From assembly GCA_000961805.1 (NCBI GenBank), contig LADV01000272.1, forward strand, positions 1 through 6,682: a DNA stretch of 6,682 nt. The letters run 5' to 3'. Position numbers and translations under genes: made by a program. The notes under the pieces are model-generated. The model was given only the letters and a program-made list of their open reading frames with translations, did not search any database and was not told the origin of the DNA. This DNA comes from Peptococcaceae bacterium BRH_c23. Its GTDB lineage: Bacteria; Bacillota_B; Desulfitobacteriia; Desulfitobacteriales; Desulfitobacteriaceae. This document shows, piece after piece, positions 4,777-6,682 of this stretch (position 1 is its first letter; each line of letters begins with the position of its first letter).

Positions 4777-5140
4777 ACTATTAGCGAAATATAATTATTG
4801 GATTGTAATAATTCTGTTGACCACAGGGTTATATGGGGTAATGGCTAGACAAAACCTGATAAAAAAGATTATTGGCTTGAACGTCTTTCAAACGGCTGTG
4901 CTCCTGTTTTATGTGTCAATGTCCAAAATTGAGGGTGGAACCGCGCCTATTCTCATAAATCATGGGCATGGTCCACAACCTCTTTTCGATAACCCGCTGC
5001 CCCAAGTATTAATGCTTACTGCCATTGTGGTAGGAATTAGCACTACTGCTGTGGCTCTGACCTTTGTCACGCTTATTCACCGTGAATACGGAACCATAGA
5101 GGAAGATCAAATACTGGAGTTGAACAAGCATAATGATTAA
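4769..5140 (+). CDS. mrpC: Mrp/Mnh antiporter subunit C (NuoK-like)
   Basis: This 123-residue, three-helix protein belongs to the MrpC/MnhC/MbhG family and is homologous to complex I subunit NuoK. Helices lie at about 8-25, 31-49 and 76-102. Conserved parts are RQNLIKKIIGLNVFQTAVLLF (27-47, in outline) and NPLPQVLMLTAIVVGISTTA at 75-94. The outer loop contains NHGHGPQP. The start is ATG 4769: TAAGGA at 4754-4759 is 9 bases away from it but only 3 bases from the alternative ATG 4763. The start overlaps the stop of the fusion gene in the sequence ATGATTGA, which implies translational coupling. MrpC sits beside MrpD and is thought to help carry the proton path along the membrane axis. Confidence 0.93.
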   Translation: MIELLAKYNYWIVIILLTTGLYGVMARQNLIKKIIGLNVFQTAVLLFYVSMSKIEGGTAPILINHGHGPQPLFDNPLPQVLMLTAIVVGISTTAVALTFVTLIHREYGTIEEDQILELNKHND

Positions 5141-6647
5141 ACATTTGCCCGCTCTGTTAATAGTGATACCTCTGCTGGTAGCGATTATTACCCCCATCAT
5201 CGGTCGCCTGCACTGGGTATTAAGTTGGTATGCTGTAACCATCACCACTTTCATAAGCTTTGTTATCTCCCTTTTACTCTTGCAAACTGTATTGGTACAA
5301 GGAAGGATCAGCTATTGGATGAGTGGCTGGGAACCGCCCTTTGGTATTGAGTACGCTATTGACTACTTGAATATTTATGTGATAATTATTGTTTCCTTTA
5401 TGGCTTTTGCCGGGGCTGTATACTCCAGGAAAAATATTGATGTCGAAATTGCCGAAGAAAAGAAACCACTTTTCTACATGATTTATCTATTGTTTGTAAC
5501 AGGTCTTCTGGGTATGGTTGTCACTGGAGATATCTTTAATATCTATGTTCTTTTGGAGATAGCTTCACTGACCGGTTATGCCCTGATAGCTCTAGGCAAA
5601 AAGCGCCAAGCCCTGGTAGGAGCGTACAATTACCTGGTAATGGGCACTGTTGGTGCTACATTTTTCCTGCTGGGCATTGGTTACTTGTATTTGATGACGG
5701 GTACCCTGAATATTGCCGACTTATCAGCTAGGTTACCGGAATTTTATCAGACCAAAGCGATTTTCACAGCTTTTACGTTTATTGTGATAGGACTTTCTAT
5801 TAAGTTAGCCATTTTTCCGTTCCATTTTTGGCTTCCTAACGCTTATGCCTATGCTCCTTCAACCGTTAGCGCGGTTATGGCCGCAACTGGCGCCAAGGTA
5901 GCAGCCTATGTCTTAATTCGGGTCATGTTTACAGTATTTAAGCCGGAGTTTTATACGCATACCCCCTTTAACCTCCAGTATATTCTACTGATCTTGGCGG
6001 TGGCGGCTATCCTGGCAGGGTCTATCATGGCTCTAGCGCAAACCGATATTAAGAAGATGTTAGCTTATTCGAGTGTTGGGCAAATCGGTTATATCGTGCT
6101 GGGTATTTCATTAATGAGTGTCACCGGTATGATGGGCTCCCTGATCCATCTGTTAAATCATGCCCTGATGAAGGGAGCGCTCTTCTTTGCTGTGGGTGCC
6201 GTGGTCTACAGAACCGGTCTCACCAGCATCGAGAACTTACGGGGGCTGGGGAAGAAAATGCCCTGGACCATGGCCGCCTTTACTATTGCGGCACTTTCCA
6301 TGACGGGTGTTCCTCTGACAGTTGGTTTTGTTAGTAAATGGTACCTGGCAGTTGCTTCCATTGAGAGTGGGATGTGGTGGTTGGTTCCAATAATATTGAT
6401 AAGCTCCCTTCTCACTGCAGTTTATTTCTGGCGTATTTTAGACAATATATGGCTTAAGCCTGCACCTGGAGATGAAAGTCACGAACACGGACATGACTCC
6501 CATCAGACGCCTGTTAAGTCTAACGATGCTCCATTATCTATGTTAATTCCTACATTTACAGTAGCTGTGCTGTGCATAGTTTTTGGTGTCTTTGCCTATG
6601 CGCCAGTATCCTTGGCAGAAAAAGCGGCCGTGATTCTTCTGAAGTGA
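5133..6647 (+). CDS. mrpD: Mrp/Mnh antiporter subunit D (NuoN-like proton-channel subunit)
   Basis: This 504-residue protein of full family length has about 14 membrane helices and is related to complex I antiporter-like subunits (Proton_antipo_M). Key residues are kept: GDIFNIYVLLEIASLTGYAL at 132-150 ends with Glu142, Lys224 lies in SIKLAIFPFHFWLP (222-235), Lys255 in ATGAKVAAYV, then TDIKKMLAYSSVGQIGY at 314-330, His339 and His343 in the broken helix IHLLNHALMKGALFF, and Lys402 in VGFVSKW. These form the charged axis for proton transfer. Where most relatives read LPDAH..AP, this protein reads LPNAYAYAP. A loop near the C-terminus is rich in His (450, 452, 454, 457). ATG 5133 overlaps mrpC by 8 bases in ATGATTAA. 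Only this NuoN/L-type gene is in the window; a second copy may follow. Confidence 0.95.
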   Translation: MIKHLPALLIVIPLLVAIITPIIGRLHWVLSWYAVTITTFISFVISLLLLQTVLVQGRISYWMSGWEPPFGIEYAIDYLNIYVIIIVSFMAFAGAVYSRKNIDVEIAEEKKPLFYMIYLLFVTGLLGMVVTGDIFNIYVLLEIASLTGYALIALGKKRQALVGAYNYLVMGTVGATFFLLGIGYLYLMTGTLNIADLSARLPEFYQTKAIFTAFTFIVIGLSIKLAIFPFHFWLPNAYAYAPSTVSAVMAATGAKVAAYVLIRVMFTVFKPEFYTHTPFNLQYILLILAVAAILAGSIMALAQTDIKKMLAYSSVGQIGYIVLGISLMSVTGMMGSLIHLLNHALMKGALFFAVGAVVYRTGLTSIENLRGLGKKMPWTMAAFTIAALSMTGVPLTVGFVSKWYLAVASIESGMWWLVPIILISSLLTAVYFWRILDNIWLKPAPGDESHEHGHDSHQTPVKSNDAPLSMLIPTFTVAVLCIVFGVFAYAPVSLAEKAAVILLK

Positions 6648-6676
6648 ACTCGTTCAACTAAAGTTGAACATCGAGT
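6648..6676 (+). other. Stem-loop directly after mrpD
   Basis: GTTCAAC (6652-6658) pairs with GTTGAAC (6663-6669) around TAAA. ACTC (6648-6651) and GAGT (6673-6676) extend the stem past a 3-base bulge. It begins at the base after the stop codon. CTTCGG rather than a T-run follows, so it is more likely an mRNA-stabilising or processing stem than a strong terminator. The window ends six bases later. Confidence 0.45.
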
Positions 6677-6682
6677 CTTCGG

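Overview
The window looks like chromosome from a low-to-moderate GC anaerobic Firmicute, most likely Clostridia. A Peptococcaceae-type organism (Desulfosporosinus/Desulfitobacterium-like) is a guess from protein style and gene order, not something the sequence proves. Every gene recognised lies on the + strand, and strong Shine-Dalgarno motifs (GGAGGT, AAGGAGGT) and a TTG start fit a Firmicute.

Left block (1-1709): the 3' part of an operon for a polar-amino-acid ABC importer. It holds the C-terminal 57 residues of the solute-binding protein, the complete membrane permease (231-899) and the complete ATPase (907-1632). A clear intrinsic terminator (1665-1709) closes it. Together these form a standard SBP-permease-ATPase uptake system, with cystine, glutamine or a similar substrate most likely.

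Middle block (1710-2515): about 800 bases with no recognisable protein gene, visibly AT-rich (10 G/C in the 60 bases at 1921-1980). It is full of inverted repeats. It contains a good extended -10 promoter candidate (2077-2085), a second terminator-like hairpin (2288-2315), an upstream segment able to pair with the left arm of that hairpin, a further stem domain (2322-2393), and two Shine-Dalgarno-like motifs with no start codon behind them. I read it as a candidate long, structured, possibly attenuating leader or small-RNA locus of the downstream operon. It matches no riboswitch class I can recognise, and this is the least explained part of the window.

Right block (2516-6647): six tightly spaced or overlapping genes for a Mrp/Mnh-type cation/proton antiporter module, in the order mrpE, mrpF, mrpG, a fusion (DUF4040 + MrpA C-terminal/MbhE-like + MrpB), mrpC, mrpD. 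No NuoL-like N-terminal MrpA is present. The order and domain content match the membrane antiporter half (MbhA to MbhH) of archaeal-type membrane-bound hydrogenases, and also the MrpA-less antiporter clusters of anaerobes. What follows mrpD beyond the window would decide between a stand-alone Na+(or K+)/H+ antiporter and the ion-pumping half of a larger redox complex. In either case the products should form one hetero-oligomeric membrane complex coupling proton movement to Na+ extrusion and supporting pH and sodium homeostasis. The window ends 35 bases after mrpD, just past a short hairpin without a U-tract.
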